A DNA stretch of 64,000 nt. Source: SZUA-309 sp050185825. GTDB lineage: Bacteria > Pseudomonadota > Gammaproteobacteria > Pseudomonadales > Azotimanducaceae. Shown piece after piece: positions 26,001 through 34,440 of this stretch; the first letter of the stretch is position 1, and each line of letters starts with the position of its first letter. A program made the position numbers and the translations under genes. The notes beneath the pieces were generated by a model that did not search any database, had not been told where the DNA came from, and worked only from the letters and a program-made list of their open reading frames with translations. The stretch is from positions 186,001-250,000 of the forward strand of contig JBFWZA010000002.1 in NCBI GenBank assembly GCA_050185825.1, given 5' to 3'.

Positions 26001-26188
26001 TGATCGGCATCGTGGTGTTCGCCGGGGTCACCGTGGCCACGCTGTTCACGCTGTTCGTGGTGCCGGTGGCCTACCAGATGTTCTCGGGCACGGCCGCCTC
26101 GCCGAAGGCGACGGCGAGAAAGCTCGAGCGCGAGCTGGAACGTCAGCCGCGATCCGATGGCGGCGGGGAGATGCAGCCCGCCGGTTGA
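23048..26188 (+). CDS. RND multidrug efflux pump (HAE1/AcrB-type inner-membrane permease)
   Basis: 1046 residues with 12 membrane helices and two large periplasmic loops. Starts MILTDTSVRRPVFAAVISLLL, a typical MdtB/MdtC/MexF-like start. Proton relay residues D401-D402 (VVDDAIVMLENIHRR) in TM4 and K924 (GLAAKNGILIVEFA) in TM10 are present. It extrudes unknown compounds from periplasm or inner membrane using the proton gradient, with the adaptor upstream. Spacing and overlap show one operon with the adaptor. Confidence 0.95.
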   Translation: MILTDTSVRRPVFAAVISLLLIAFGLIAFDRLPLREYPDIDPPVVSIETIYRGAAASVVETRITQVLEERIAGVEGIEFIESSSRDGSSEITIEFKVGRDVDAAANDIRDRVSGALQALPVEADPPEVRKVDANGSVIMWINLVSDRMTVPELTDYAERYLVDRFSVLDGVARVFVGGAQRYAMRIWLDRRALAARGLTVNDVEDALRASNVELPAGEVESVERQFTVRVQRNFETPDDFSQLVIATGADGYLVRLGDVARVERGTEEDRNFFRGNGIPQVGLGVVRQSTANLLDVARAAKREMEVLGPSLPEGMAFKQSYDSSVFVEGAVNEVYKTLFIAVGLVVLAIFLFLGSFRAMLVPAVTVPVCIVATFIALYALDFSVNLLTLLALVLAIGLVVDDAIVMLENIHRRIDHYGESPLVASFRGARQVGFAIVATTAVLVAVFVPIAFLQGDVGRLFSEFALTMAAAVVFSAIVALTLAPALSSKVLRESEGENRLTKMIDHNFMVVNRIYRRMLEFVLRHRWFAVVGFLAVIAASLALLRVIPQEYTPDEDRGSFFTYVRGPEGATFEYMTPYMNEIERRLTPYIESGEIQRLLIRTPGGFGGVPQFNSGVAVVVLAPFGERRSGHVILDEVRQVLSDLPGVFAFPVMRQGFGSNANKPVQFVIGGGSYEELARWRDLLLERIDQDNPGLVGLDWDYKETQPQLKVHIDYNRAADVGVSIADIGRTLETLLGSRRVTTYLDNGEEYDVIVEGERDAQRTPSSMENIYVRSATTGSLIPLANLVRLEEFADSNSLNRYNRVRAITFEANLAPGLVLDEAITYLENLVRETLPDGAVIDYKGQSRDLRESTASVMFVMLLGIAVVFLALSAQFESFRHPLTIMLTVPLAIFGGLLGLWATGNTINIYSQIGLVMLVGLAAKNGILIVEFANQLRDEGFEFREALVRACEVRLRPIVMTTMTTAAGTLPLIFGSGAGAETRQVIGIVVFAGVTVATLFTLFVVPVAYQMFSGTAASPKATARKLERELERQPRSDGGGEMQPAG

Positions 26189-26296
26189 GTGCGCGGCGCG
26201 GCGCCCGATCCCCGGCGGTTCGGGCACCGTTTCGGCCAATGTTTCGGGCAACTGGGGTTCTGCCCTAACATGAGCGCCCCACCCGCCGGAGCCATC

Positions 26297-28024
26297 ATGC
26301 GCCGCACACCCCGCCGGTTCCTGCCACCTGCGCTGGCCGCCGTGGTGTTGCTCGCCTGCCTGCCCGTGATACCCGTGCGCGCGGAAACGGTGGATCTCGA
26401 CGTCATGCACCGCATCCGCAGCGAGGCTTTCTTCCACTCGCGGGTGATGGACTATCTGCACGTGATCGCCGATCGCAACGGCCCGCGGGTGACCGGCTCT
26501 CCCGGTTACCGGCGCGCCGCCGAGGCGGCCATCGCCGAGCTCGAGGCGGCCGGCATTCCCAACGCGACCCTCGAGACCTGGGGCACCTTCGGCCGCGGCT
26601 GGGAGTGGACGCGCGTGGCGGTGCAGATGCACGCGCCGCAGGAAACTACCCTCACCGGCATACCGGCGGACTTCAGCCCGGGCACGGACGGACCGGTCCG
26701 GGGCACCGTGGCCTTCGCGCCGGTGTGGCCGCACGAGTCCGACCGTCCGGAGGACGAGAACCTGATCCGGGTGGCGGAGCAGCTCGAGCGCTGGATGGCC
26801 GAGCACACCGGCAGGCTCGCCGGCCGGATCGTGATGCTGGAGCACCCGCTGGCGTGGATGCTGCCTGAGCAGCAGGACGTGTTCCGGTTCAGCGACGAGG
26901 ACCTGGCCGATCTTGCCGCCTCCAACGACGACCAGCCGCTGGCTCCCGGCCCCTATCCCAAGCTCACCTGGCCGCTCATCGAGTTCCCCGTGGAGCGGGA
27001 GGCGGCGTCCCGGGTGTGGGACGTGATGCCGCTCGAGTTCGCCGCGGATCGCTGGCGCATGGAGGCAGCCCTGCGCGGACGGATGTTCGCCTTTCTGGTT
27101 CGCGAGGGCGTGGCCGCCGTGCTGATCCCGGGCTACGAGTCCCGGGCCGCCGTGCTCTTCCAGAGCGACTTCGGCACTCACGAGCCGGCGCACGCCTCGC
27201 CGCCGCCCACCGTGGCCCTCATGCCCGAGCACTACAACCGCCTGCACCGGCTCATCGAGCGGGGCGAGAGGGTGGAGGTTTCGGTGGACGTGGACGCCAC
27301 GATTTTCGAGAACCAGCCCGGGCAGAACGTGATCGCCGAGCTGCCGGGCACCGGCCGCAGGGGCGAGCTGGTGATGCTCGGCGCCCACCTCGATTCCTGG
27401 CATGGCGCCACCGGTGCCACGGACAACGCCTCGGGCAGCGCCGTGGTGCTGGAAGTGATGCGGATCCTGAAGACGCTGGGCGTGCCGCTGCAACGCACGG
27501 TGCGGGCGGCACTCTGGGACGGCGAGGAGCAGTGCCTGTGCGGTTCGCGTGGGTATGTGAGGAATCACTTCGCGGATCCGGTGAGCATGGCGCTCAAGCC
27601 CGGGCACGGGAAGCTCTCCGCCTACTTCAACCTGGACAACGGCAGCGGCAGGGTCCGCGGCGTGTACCTGCAGGGCAACGACATGGCCCGGCCGATCTTC
27701 GAGGCGTGGCTGGCGCCGTTCGCCGAGTACGGTGTGAGCACCCTCACCCTCACCAACACCATTGGCACGGACCACCTCTCCTTCAACGCCGTCGGCCTGC
27801 CCGGCTTCCAGTTCGTGCAGGACCCGCTCGACTACAACCTGAACACCCACCACTCCAATGTGGACGACGTGGGGCACATCTCCGAAGGCGACCTCATGCA
27901 GGCCGCCGCGGTGGTGGCCACCGCCGTCTACCACACCGCCCAGCGCGAAGAGATGATGCCGCGCAAGCCGCTGCCGGCGCCGCTGCCGCCGAAGGGGCCG
28001 CTGCCTGACGAGCTCCGCGACTGA
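26297..28024 (+). CDS. Secreted M28-family zinc aminopeptidase
   Basis: About 575 residues from ATG 26297 (GGAG 5 bases upstream), with signal peptide (RRFLPPALAAVVLLACLPVIPVRAE). Peptidase M28 zinc ligands are visible: H and D in GAHLDSWHGATGATDNASGS, catalytic/ligand glutamates in WDGEEQCLCGSRGY, D in FNLDNGSG and the final H in LNTHHSNVDD. A PA-like insert lies before the catalytic domain (segment GRIVMLEHPLAWM...GYESRAAVLFQ). Probably a periplasmic or secreted exopeptidase. It is followed 2 bases later by the MFS gene. Confidence 0.9.
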   Translation: MRRTPRRFLPPALAAVVLLACLPVIPVRAETVDLDVMHRIRSEAFFHSRVMDYLHVIADRNGPRVTGSPGYRRAAEAAIAELEAAGIPNATLETWGTFGRGWEWTRVAVQMHAPQETTLTGIPADFSPGTDGPVRGTVAFAPVWPHESDRPEDENLIRVAEQLERWMAEHTGRLAGRIVMLEHPLAWMLPEQQDVFRFSDEDLADLAASNDDQPLAPGPYPKLTWPLIEFPVEREAASRVWDVMPLEFAADRWRMEAALRGRMFAFLVREGVAAVLIPGYESRAAVLFQSDFGTHEPAHASPPPTVALMPEHYNRLHRLIERGERVEVSVDVDATIFENQPGQNVIAELPGTGRRGELVMLGAHLDSWHGATGATDNASGSAVVLEVMRILKTLGVPLQRTVRAALWDGEEQCLCGSRGYVRNHFADPVSMALKPGHGKLSAYFNLDNGSGRVRGVYLQGNDMARPIFEAWLAPFAEYGVSTLTLTNTIGTDHLSFNAVGLPGFQFVQDPLDYNLNTHHSNVDDVGHISEGDLMQAAAVVATAVYHTAQREEMMPRKPLPAPLPPKGPLPDELRD

Positions 28025-28025
28025 C

Positions 28026-29459
28026 ATGGCGACGGCCGTCGGCAGCTCCAGACCTGCGCCGGCGGACCGGCTCGGCCAGGTGAGCTGGGCGCTCTTCGAG
28101 TGGGCGCGCAACCCCTACTACATCCTCATCGTCATCTACATTTTCGGCCCGTATTTCTCCACGGAGGTGATCGGCGATCCGGTCCGCGGCCAGGCCATCT
28201 GGGGCTACATCAACGGCTTCGCCGGCGCGGTGACGGCGTGCCTCGCACCGTTCCTCGGCGCCATCGCGGACAAGGTGGGCCGGCGCAAACCGTGGATCGG
28301 CGCCTTCGTGATCATGATGTTTCCCGCCATCGTGCTGCTCTGGTTCGCGGTGCCGGGCGAAGCGGGCCCGGGCATCCTCACGGTGGCGGTGGCGCTCGCG
28401 GTGGCCGGCACGGGCTCGGCCTTCTCCGAGGTCTTCCACAACGCCATGCTGCCTTCCATCGTGCCCTACCCGCGCCTCGGCGCGCTCTCCGGGCTCGGCC
28501 TCAGTCTCGGCAACGCCGGCGCGCTGGTGATCCTGGTCGCCATGCTCTACGGCTTCGCGCTGCCGGCCTCGGGACTCCTCGACTGGCCGTTCCTGCCGGA
28601 TCACGTGCTGTTCGGCCTCGACACCAGCACCTTCGAGCACGACCGCATCTCGGCGCCGATCGCCGCCGTGTGGCTGCTGGTGTTCTCGCTGCCGTTGTTT
28701 CTGTTCACCCCGGATCAGGTGGGCACGGGCACCAGCGCCGGTCAGGCCGTGCGGCAGGGCATGCGCGACGTGCTGAATACGATCCGGCGTCTCAAACACT
28801 ACCGCAACATCGCGCTGTATCTCGGCGCGCGGATGCTGTTCAACGACGGCAAGGTGGCGATCATGACCTTCGGCATGATCTACGCCTCCGGCATCTTCGG
28901 CTGGGGTGGGGCCGAACGGCTCATGGTGGGCGTTTTTCTCACGGTGTTCGCCGTGGCCGGCGGGCTGATCGGCGGCGCCCTGGACGATCTCTTCGGCTCG
29001 AAGAAAGCGATCCTCTTCACCATCGGCGGCAATTCGCTGGCGCTGCTGGTGGCGATCTCCATCACGCCGACCACGATTCTCTTCATCCCGTTCGACGGCC
29101 TGTCAGATCCGGTGTGGAGCTTCCCGTACTTCCAGACCCTGCCGGAGATCGTCTACCTGCTCACCTCCGTGCTCTTCGCGCTCTTCATCACCTCCGCCTA
29201 TGCCAACAGCCGCACCATGCTGGCGCGCATCGCGCCGGAGACGGAGATGACCAAGTTCTTCGGCCTCTACGCGCTCTCCGGCCAGGTGACCACCTTCATC
29301 GCGCCGATTCTGGTGGCCTTCTTCACCGACTTCTTCGTCAGCCAGCGTGTGGGCATGGCATCGATCCTGCTGCTGCTGGTGTCGGGATTCGTGCTCATGT
29401 TCTGGGTGAAGGAGGAGCGCTCGGCGCCGCACGAGCGGGAAGGTGCGGCTGCCAGATGA
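28026..29459 (+). CDS. MFS protein of the Atg22/UMF1-like group
   Basis: 477 residues, 11-12 membrane helices. The beginning LGQVSWALFEWARNPYYILIVIYIFGPYF, with WALFEWARNP, is the mark of the bacterial UMF1/Atg22-like MFS family. Later segments LDDLFGSKKAILFTIGG and SQRVGMASILLLLVSGFVLMFWVKEE fit. Family members are linked to amino-acid efflux, which would suit its position 2 bases after a secreted peptidase gene, but that link is inferred. Confidence 0.85.
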   Translation: MATAVGSSRPAPADRLGQVSWALFEWARNPYYILIVIYIFGPYFSTEVIGDPVRGQAIWGYINGFAGAVTACLAPFLGAIADKVGRRKPWIGAFVIMMFPAIVLLWFAVPGEAGPGILTVAVALAVAGTGSAFSEVFHNAMLPSIVPYPRLGALSGLGLSLGNAGALVILVAMLYGFALPASGLLDWPFLPDHVLFGLDTSTFEHDRISAPIAAVWLLVFSLPLFLFTPDQVGTGTSAGQAVRQGMRDVLNTIRRLKHYRNIALYLGARMLFNDGKVAIMTFGMIYASGIFGWGGAERLMVGVFLTVFAVAGGLIGGALDDLFGSKKAILFTIGGNSLALLVAISITPTTILFIPFDGLSDPVWSFPYFQTLPEIVYLLTSVLFALFITSAYANSRTMLARIAPETEMTKFFGLYALSGQVTTFIAPILVAFFTDFFVSQRVGMASILLLLVSGFVLMFWVKEERSAPHEREGAAAR

Positions 29460-29486
29460 TCCGGAAGGGGTGCGCACCGTTTTCCG

Positions 29487-29505
29487 GCCCGCGCTCGTCG
29501 CGGGC
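29487..29505 (+). terminator. Hairpin between convergent MFS and methyltransferase genes
   Basis: GCCCGCG (29487-29493) and CGCGGGC (29499-29505) form a perfect 7-bp stem with a 5-base loop exactly between two convergent stops. There is no T run on either strand, so it may only be part of a termination region. Confidence 0.35.
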
Positions 29506-30269
29506 TAGGGCCTGTTGCCGGTGACCAGCGCGTAACCCAGGCGGCGATCGGAGAACAGACGCTGCGAGGCCAGTATCCGCCAGAGACCGGCGAATCCCCA
29601 GCGGCGCAGTGCGTACGTGCCGATACGCAGCTGACCGAGCAGACCGATCTGCGATCTCGTCTCCCGCATCCAGCGTTCCTTCACCGCCGAGTGATCCTCA
29701 ACGTGCACGTCCACCAGACCGGCGTCAACGAACAGGTTCCGCCAACCATCGAGCGATTCCGGAGCTTCGTGCTCGTATCGGGCGAGACGCCGGCGGAGTG
29801 CCTCGGGCGCGTCCGGCTGCCAGAACAGGTCGTGCATGCCCACACAGCCGCCAGGGCGGACGACGCGCGCCATGCCGGCAAGCGTTGTGGCTTTGTCCAG
29901 CAGGCTCAGCGTGCACTCGCAGATCACAACGTCGAAGGTGGCGTCCTCGAACGGCATCGCCTGCGCGTCACCGTGGCGGAAGCTGATGTCCAGGCCACGC
30001 TCGGCGGCTTTGATGCGGCCACGCTCCAGGAGCGTCTCGGAGCGATCGAGCCCCGTCACACGGGCCCCGGACTCCGCTGCCAGAAAACAGGTCGACTCGC
30101 CCGCTCCGCACGCCACGTCCAGCACGCGGGTGCCGGTGGTGATCCCACAGGCACGGGCCAGCTCGGTGGTGAGGGTCAGCCCGCCGGGATGCAGGCTGGC
30201 GAGCATCACCACGCCGGACTCGACGAGCGCCTCGAGCGACGGCCCGTTCTGGTCGGTACGGCCGTTCAT
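29505..30269 (-). CDS. Class I SAM-dependent methyltransferase
   Basis: About 254 residues. SAM-binding motif I VLDVACGAGESTCFLA, motif II VTGLDRSETLLERGRIKA, and motif IV-like FDVVICECTLSLLDKATTLAGMARVVRPGG. Related to UbiE/arsenite or small-molecule methyltransferases of the Methyltransf_11 type; substrate unknown. ATG 30269 (or 30275). Convergent with the UMF1-like gene and divergent from the lipoprotein gene. Confidence 0.88.
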   Translation of the reverse strand: MNGRTDQNGPSLEALVESGVVMLASLHPGGLTLTTELARACGITTGTRVLDVACGAGESTCFLAAESGARVTGLDRSETLLERGRIKAAERGLDISFRHGDAQAMPFEDATFDVVICECTLSLLDKATTLAGMARVVRPGGCVGMHDLFWQPDAPEALRRRLARYEHEAPESLDGWRNLFVDAGLVDVHVEDHSAVKERWMRETRSQIGLLGQLRIGTYALRRWGFAGLWRILASQRLFSDRRLGYALVTGNRP

Positions 30270-30346
30270 GAGCACAGCCTAGCAGGTCTGGCAGCATGGC
30301 ACCGCACGAGGCGTATCATCACCGGAATCCGGGTATGAGGGCGCGC

Positions 30347-31216
30347 ATGAAACGGATCCGGCACGCGATGCTGAGCACCCTGCTGCTTGGTGCCTGCTCC
30401 CATTCCTGGGACGACTGCGGCGAGCGCTACTGCCTGGACGTCCGGCCGCCGCAGCACGCCGGCGGCGTCGGCGCGGCCCAGGGACTCGACGTGATGAACG
30501 ATGTCATCTGGATCATCGGCGATGCGGACACCGGCGTGGCACGCGCGTTCTCACTCGCTGCCCACGGCGATCTCGAGCCGACCGGTGCGCGGATCGCGCT
30601 GACGGAGAACGGCGGCAACCTGGTGCCGCACCCCACTGGCCTCACCAGCCAGTCCGGCGTGGGCACGTTTCTCGGCAATACGGTAGGCGGCCGTGGCGAG
30701 ATCCTGCTGGTGGACTGGGACATGGCGGCGGCGAACGGGACGCTGGACGGCGCCGTGCTGAACGTGGTGCAGGACGGAGAGGCGCGCGAAGGGTCGCGCC
30801 CGGAGCTGGTGTGGACGGACAACCGCTGGCTGCTGGCCAGCGCCGACTACGGTGACGACCGCAACGAGGTGAGGCTCTACGATCCGGACTTCCTGCTGAG
30901 CGCGGCGGATACCACAGAGGCGAACGTGCTCGTGGCACGCTACCCGTCGCCGCCCTACGTGCAGTCGCTGCACTACTGGGCGGCCGAGGACGTTCTGATC
31001 CTGGTGCGCAACCGCAAGTCGGGGGAGGGCTGGCGGCTCACCTGCGTCGATGTCACCGCCACCTGGTCGAGCGGCGCGCTGGTGGTGGTGGACGAGCTCG
31101 AGCCCGGTGCGCCGGGGGAGCTCGAAGGCCTGCACGTCGTCGACGGCGAGCGGGTGCTGATGGTCACCAGCAGCCGTTCGAACAACGCCTATCCGGGAAC
31201 GTTGACGCGGCGATGA
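30347..31216 (+). CDS. Lipoprotein of unknown function
   Basis: About 289 residues from ATG 30347 (GAGG upstream). N-terminus RIRHAMLSTLLLGAC is a lipoprotein signal with lipobox LLGAC. The body is all-beta in pattern with short blades (LDVMNDVIWIIGDADTGVARAFSL, GEILLVDWDMAAANG, NRWLLASADYGDDRNEVRLYDP), suggesting a small propeller. I do not recognise the family. Its stop overlaps the BVMO start (ATGA), so the two are translated together. Confidence 0.75.
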   Translation: MKRIRHAMLSTLLLGACSHSWDDCGERYCLDVRPPQHAGGVGAAQGLDVMNDVIWIIGDADTGVARAFSLAAHGDLEPTGARIALTENGGNLVPHPTGLTSQSGVGTFLGNTVGGRGEILLVDWDMAAANGTLDGAVLNVVQDGEAREGSRPELVWTDNRWLLASADYGDDRNEVRLYDPDFLLSAADTTEANVLVARYPSPPYVQSLHYWAAEDVLILVRNRKSGEGWRLTCVDVTATWSSGALVVVDELEPGAPGELEGLHVVDGERVLMVTSSRSNNAYPGTLTRR

Positions 31217-33399
31217 CGGACTATCTCGCCATCCTGGAGACGCCCGCGCCGGTGAACGTCGCGGAGGTCAAGCGTCTGGCACGCCACGGCTGCCTGGACA
31301 TTCACCGGGTGCGCTGGCCGCTCGCCTGCCTGGCGGACGATGGGCGCAGGATGCTCTGCTGGTACCAGGCGCGGGATGCGGAGTCGGTGCGGCTGGTGCT
31401 GCGTCAGCAGGGTTACCTCGAAGCCGCTGTGCTGCCGGTGGGCGCAGCGGAAGGCGGCATGGTGCCGACCGGCGACTGCGTGATTGCCGAATGGGAAGCG
31501 GCTGCCGGTGACCCGGTGGTCGGGCAGCGCGTCGCCCATGCGCTGGCGGCGGCGGGGTTCGGGAGCGCGCACGGTCTCGTCCGGCCGGGCGGGGCGGCTG
31601 GGGTCTGCGTGGTCGGCGGCGGCGAGGTGGAGCCTGTGGCCGACTGCATCGAACTCGCCGGGGTGACGGTCACCCGGGTATGGCGCGCTACGGCCGTCGA
31701 CCCGCGGCCTGCGCCGCTGTTCGCCGCGTCTGCCGCCGCACGGGCGGACGAGGCACCGGCGAAGCGCCAGACTGCACCGTCCACCCGACCGGCGCCGGCA
31801 CCTGCCGGGGAGGTGCTCGACGCGATCATCATCGGCGCCGGCATGTCGGGGCTGTGCATGCTGGAACGGCTGCGCCGCATGGGCCTGACGGCGCGCGTCT
31901 ACGAGCGCGGCGCGGACGTCGGCGGCGTCTGGTACTGGAACCGTTATCCGGGCGCGCGCGTGGACTCGGAGGTCTACACCTACGGCTATGCGTTCTCGGA
32001 AGCGCTGCTGCGCGACTGGTCCTGGCAGGAGCTGTTCTCGGCGCAGCCGGAGCTCTCCCGGTACTTCCGTCATGTGGCGGACCGCTTCGAGCTGCGGCCG
32101 CACGTGCGCTTCAACACGCGGGTGGACGCCGCGATATGGGACCCGGCCGGCGGCTGCTGGCGGGTGGAGACGGACACGGGCGAGCGGGTTGCCGCGCGAT
32201 TCCTGATTGCCGCCTCCGGCTCGCTTACCGAGCCGCAGCTCCCGGACTACCCGGGTATCGACACCTTCGCCGGCGAGCTCTTCCATACCGCACGCTGGCC
32301 GGAATCGGGCGTCGATCTCGCCGGCAAACGGGTCGGCGTCATCGGCACGGGGGCGACCGGGGTCCAGGTGATCCAGACCATCGCCCCGGCGGTCGCCTCG
32401 CTCACCGTGTTTCAGCGAACCCCCAACTACTGCCTGCCGCAGCGCAACCGCCCGCTCGCCGACGCGGACAGGGCGCGGATCGCGGCGGGCTGGGCCGACA
32501 TCCTGGCAGCCTGCCGGAAGTCCGCGGGCGGGTTCATTCACGTGGCGGATGCGCGCTCCGGCCTGGCGGTGACCGCCGCGGAGCGCGAGGCCAAGTTCGA
32601 AGCGCTCTGGGCGCAGCCGGGCTTCGCCTTCTGGTTCTCGAATTTTGCGGACCTGATGATGAGCGCGGAGTTCAACGAGCTCGCCTGCGACTTCGTGCGC
32701 CGGAAGATCCGCGCGCGCGTGACCGATCCGGCCGTCGCCGCGAGGCTGATGCCGGACCACCCCTTCGGCAGCAAGCGGGTGCCGCTGGAAAACGGCTACT
32801 ACGAGACCTTCAACCGGCCCAACGTCCGCCTGGTCGATCTCCGGGACACGCCCATCGAGCAGATCGCGCCGACGGGTATCCGCACCGCGGCGGAGCTTCA
32901 CACCCTGGACGTGATCGTCTGCGCCACGGGCTTCGATGCCGGCACTGGCGCCCTGACGCGCATCGACCTCCGCGGCGCCGACGGCGGAACACTGACCGGG
33001 AAGTGGCGCGACGGGCCGCGCACCTTCCTGGGGCTCCTGGTCGCCGGTTTTCCGAACCTCTTCATCGTCAACGGCCCGCACAACGCGGCGGCGCTGTGCA
33101 ACGCCGGACGCTGCATCGAGCAGAACGTCGACTGGATCGCCCGCTGCCTCGACGAGATGCGCGCGCGGTGCTCGACGCGGATCGAGCCCACGCCCGAGGC
33201 GGAGGCTGAATGGACCGAGCACGTGCACGACGTGGCGGCGGGCTCCGTCCTCGCCCGGATGACGAATTCCTGGTTCTACGGCGCGAACACACCCGGCAAG
33301 CCGCGCAAGGTGACGATCTACGCGGCGGGCGCCCGGGCACATCGGGAGCAGTGCGAGGCGGTCGCGGCGGCGGGGTATCCGGGGCTGACGATGGGGTGA
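31213..33399 (+). CDS. Baeyer-Villiger-type flavin monooxygenase with an N-terminal DUF4242-like extension
   Basis: 728 residues. Residues about 200-728 are a class B flavoprotein monooxygenase: FAD site IIGAGMSG (207-213), NADPH site VIGTGATG (376-383) and the BVMO fingerprint FAGELFHTARWP (352-363). It inserts oxygen into ketones or oxidises similar carbonyls using NADPH. The first 190 residues are an extra part: TDYLAILETPAPVNVAEVKRLARHG...CWYQARDAESVRLVLRQQG resembles the small ferredoxin-like DUF4242 (nickel-binding SCO4226-like) fold, then a second similar stretch, then a proline/alanine linker. BVMOs are usually about 540 residues. Coupled to the lipoprotein gene. Confidence 0.88.
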   Translation: MTDYLAILETPAPVNVAEVKRLARHGCLDIHRVRWPLACLADDGRRMLCWYQARDAESVRLVLRQQGYLEAAVLPVGAAEGGMVPTGDCVIAEWEAAAGDPVVGQRVAHALAAAGFGSAHGLVRPGGAAGVCVVGGGEVEPVADCIELAGVTVTRVWRATAVDPRPAPLFAASAAARADEAPAKRQTAPSTRPAPAPAGEVLDAIIIGAGMSGLCMLERLRRMGLTARVYERGADVGGVWYWNRYPGARVDSEVYTYGYAFSEALLRDWSWQELFSAQPELSRYFRHVADRFELRPHVRFNTRVDAAIWDPAGGCWRVETDTGERVAARFLIAASGSLTEPQLPDYPGIDTFAGELFHTARWPESGVDLAGKRVGVIGTGATGVQVIQTIAPAVASLTVFQRTPNYCLPQRNRPLADADRARIAAGWADILAACRKSAGGFIHVADARSGLAVTAAEREAKFEALWAQPGFAFWFSNFADLMMSAEFNELACDFVRRKIRARVTDPAVAARLMPDHPFGSKRVPLENGYYETFNRPNVRLVDLRDTPIEQIAPTGIRTAAELHTLDVIVCATGFDAGTGALTRIDLRGADGGTLTGKWRDGPRTFLGLLVAGFPNLFIVNGPHNAAALCNAGRCIEQNVDWIARCLDEMRARCSTRIEPTPEAEAEWTEHVHDVAAGSVLARMTNSWFYGANTPGKPRKVTIYAAGARAHREQCEAVAAAGYPGLTMG

Positions 33400-33406
33400 G
33401 CGCGGG

Positions 33407-33435
33407 TGAACTCCCTCGGCGGGGACGTGTATGCT
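33407..33435 (+). promoter_or_regulatory. Candidate sigma-70 promoter for ridA
   Basis: TGAACT (33407-33412) and TATGCT (33430-33435) are separated by exactly 17 bases. It lies just after the BVMO stop and would start transcription near 33442, right before the phased CGATCM repeats. Confidence 0.4.
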
Positions 33436-33445
33436 CCCGGCAACC

Positions 33446-33483
33446 CGATCCACTACCGATCAACCATCGATCAACATCGATCA
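33446..33483 (+). repeat. Four phased CGATCM repeats, probable operator
   Basis: CGATCC at 33446 and CGATCA at 33457, 33468 and 33478, with periods of 11, 11 and 10 bases, about one helical turn. They fill the space between the candidate promoter and the Shine-Dalgarno (AGGAG, 33486-33490) of ridA, consistent with a repressor binding side by side on one DNA face. No known regulator is recognised. Confidence 0.6.
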
Positions 33484-33497
33484 GCAGGAGCACTTTC

Positions 33498-33848
33498 ATG
33501 ACAGTCAAACGCCTCCACGTCGGCCCCCGGCTCTCCCAGGTCGCCATCCACGGCAACACCGTCTACACGGCCGGTATCGTCGCGGACGATCCGAAGCAGG
33601 ACGCCGCGGGCCAGACGAAGCAGATCCTCACCAAGATCGACGGCTACCTCGCGGAAGCGGGCTCGGACAAGTCGCGCATGCTCTCCGTGAGCATCTGGCT
33701 CGCGGACATGGCCGACTACGCGGCCATGAACGGCGTGTGGGATACCTGGGTGGACAAGGCCAACACGCCGCCGCGGGCCTGCGTGGAGTCGAAGCTCGCC
33801 GCGCCTCAGTACAAGGTGGAGATCCGGGTGGTGGCGGCCCGCGACTGA
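33498..33848 (+). CDS. RidA-family protein (YjgF/UK114)
   Basis: 116 residues from ATG 33498 with AGGAG upstream. RidA trimer signatures: GNTVYTAGIVADDP, QTKQILTKIDGYLAEAGSDKSRMLSVSIWLADM, and PPRACVESKLA with R93, the arginine that in RidA enzymes binds the carboxylate of the enamine/imine. It deaminates reactive 2-aminoacrylate-type intermediates or is a subfamily with related chemistry. It is followed 10 bases later by the gluconate-dehydrogenase-like pair. Confidence 0.92.
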   Translation: MTVKRLHVGPRLSQVAIHGNTVYTAGIVADDPKQDAAGQTKQILTKIDGYLAEAGSDKSRMLSVSIWLADMADYAAMNGVWDTWVDKANTPPRACVESKLAAPQYKVEIRVVAARD

Positions 33849-33858
33849 GGGAAGCGAC

Positions 33859-34440
33859 ATGGAAACCGATCTGTCCCGACGCCGGTTCCTGACCACGTCC
33901 GGCGCGCTCGGCGGCGTCGCCTGGCTGAAGCTCGCAGGGCCAACGCTGGCGGCCATCACCGCATCGGCCTGCACTGCCCGGGAATCGGCGTCTTCCTTCG
34001 AATCGTTCAGCGAGGCGGAGGCGGCGGAAATCACGGCCATCGCCGCGCGCCTCATCCCCACCACCGACACGCCGGGCGCGACGGAGGCGGGGGTGATCCA
34101 CTTCATCGACAAGGCTTTCACCCGGGTCGGTCCGTGGGGGCCGCTCGACGAGTTTCGAGTCGGTCTGGCGGACTTCGAGACGGCGGTGGCCGCAGCGCAT
34201 CGCCGCCAGTCCTTCTCGGCGCTTCCCGCCGATGCGCAGGATGCGTTCCTGGCCACCCAGGAAGGCAGCGGGTTCTTCGAGCTCTTCCGGCAGATGACCA
34301 TCGTCGGCTTCTTCGCCATGTCGTCCTACGGTGGCAATCGGGATCACGTCGGTTGGCAGCTGATCGACTTCCCGGGTCACGGCGCGTGGACGCCCCCCTT
34401 CGGCTACTACGACCAGGAGGCGGCCGACCATGCGGGCTAG
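33859..34440 (+). CDS. Gluconate 2-dehydrogenase subunit 3-like protein (Tat-exported)
   Basis: 193 residues. Tat signal SRRRFLTTSGALGGVAWLKLAG, a low-complexity spacer, then the subunit-3 domain (SEAEAAEITAIAARLIPTTDTPGATEAGVIHFIDKAF, FFELFRQMTIVGFFAMSSYGGNRDHVGWQLIDFPG). Family knowledge: this small subunit helps export the FAD subunit folded in the cytoplasm. It overlaps the next gene by 11 bases (ATG at 34430 inside this gene's end), so the two form a complex. Confidence 0.9.
   Translation: METDLSRRRFLTTSGALGGVAWLKLAGPTLAAITASACTARESASSFESFSEAEAAEITAIAARLIPTTDTPGATEAGVIHFIDKAFTRVGPWGPLDEFRVGLADFETAVAAAHRRQSFSALPADAQDAFLATQEGSGFFELFRQMTIVGFFAMSSYGGNRDHVGWQLIDFPGHGAWTPPFGYYDQEAADHAG

Noticed and set aside
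22523..28111. An 1862-codon open frame on the minus strand
   Set aside because: It is antisense to the adaptor, RND pump and M28 peptidase genes, which are solid; its product is histidine-, glycine- and arginine-rich, typical of a GC-rich shadow frame.
33446..33483. Replication iterons
   Set aside because: Four short repeats lie in a promoter-proximal leader with no Rep gene or AT-rich region; an operator is the simpler reading.
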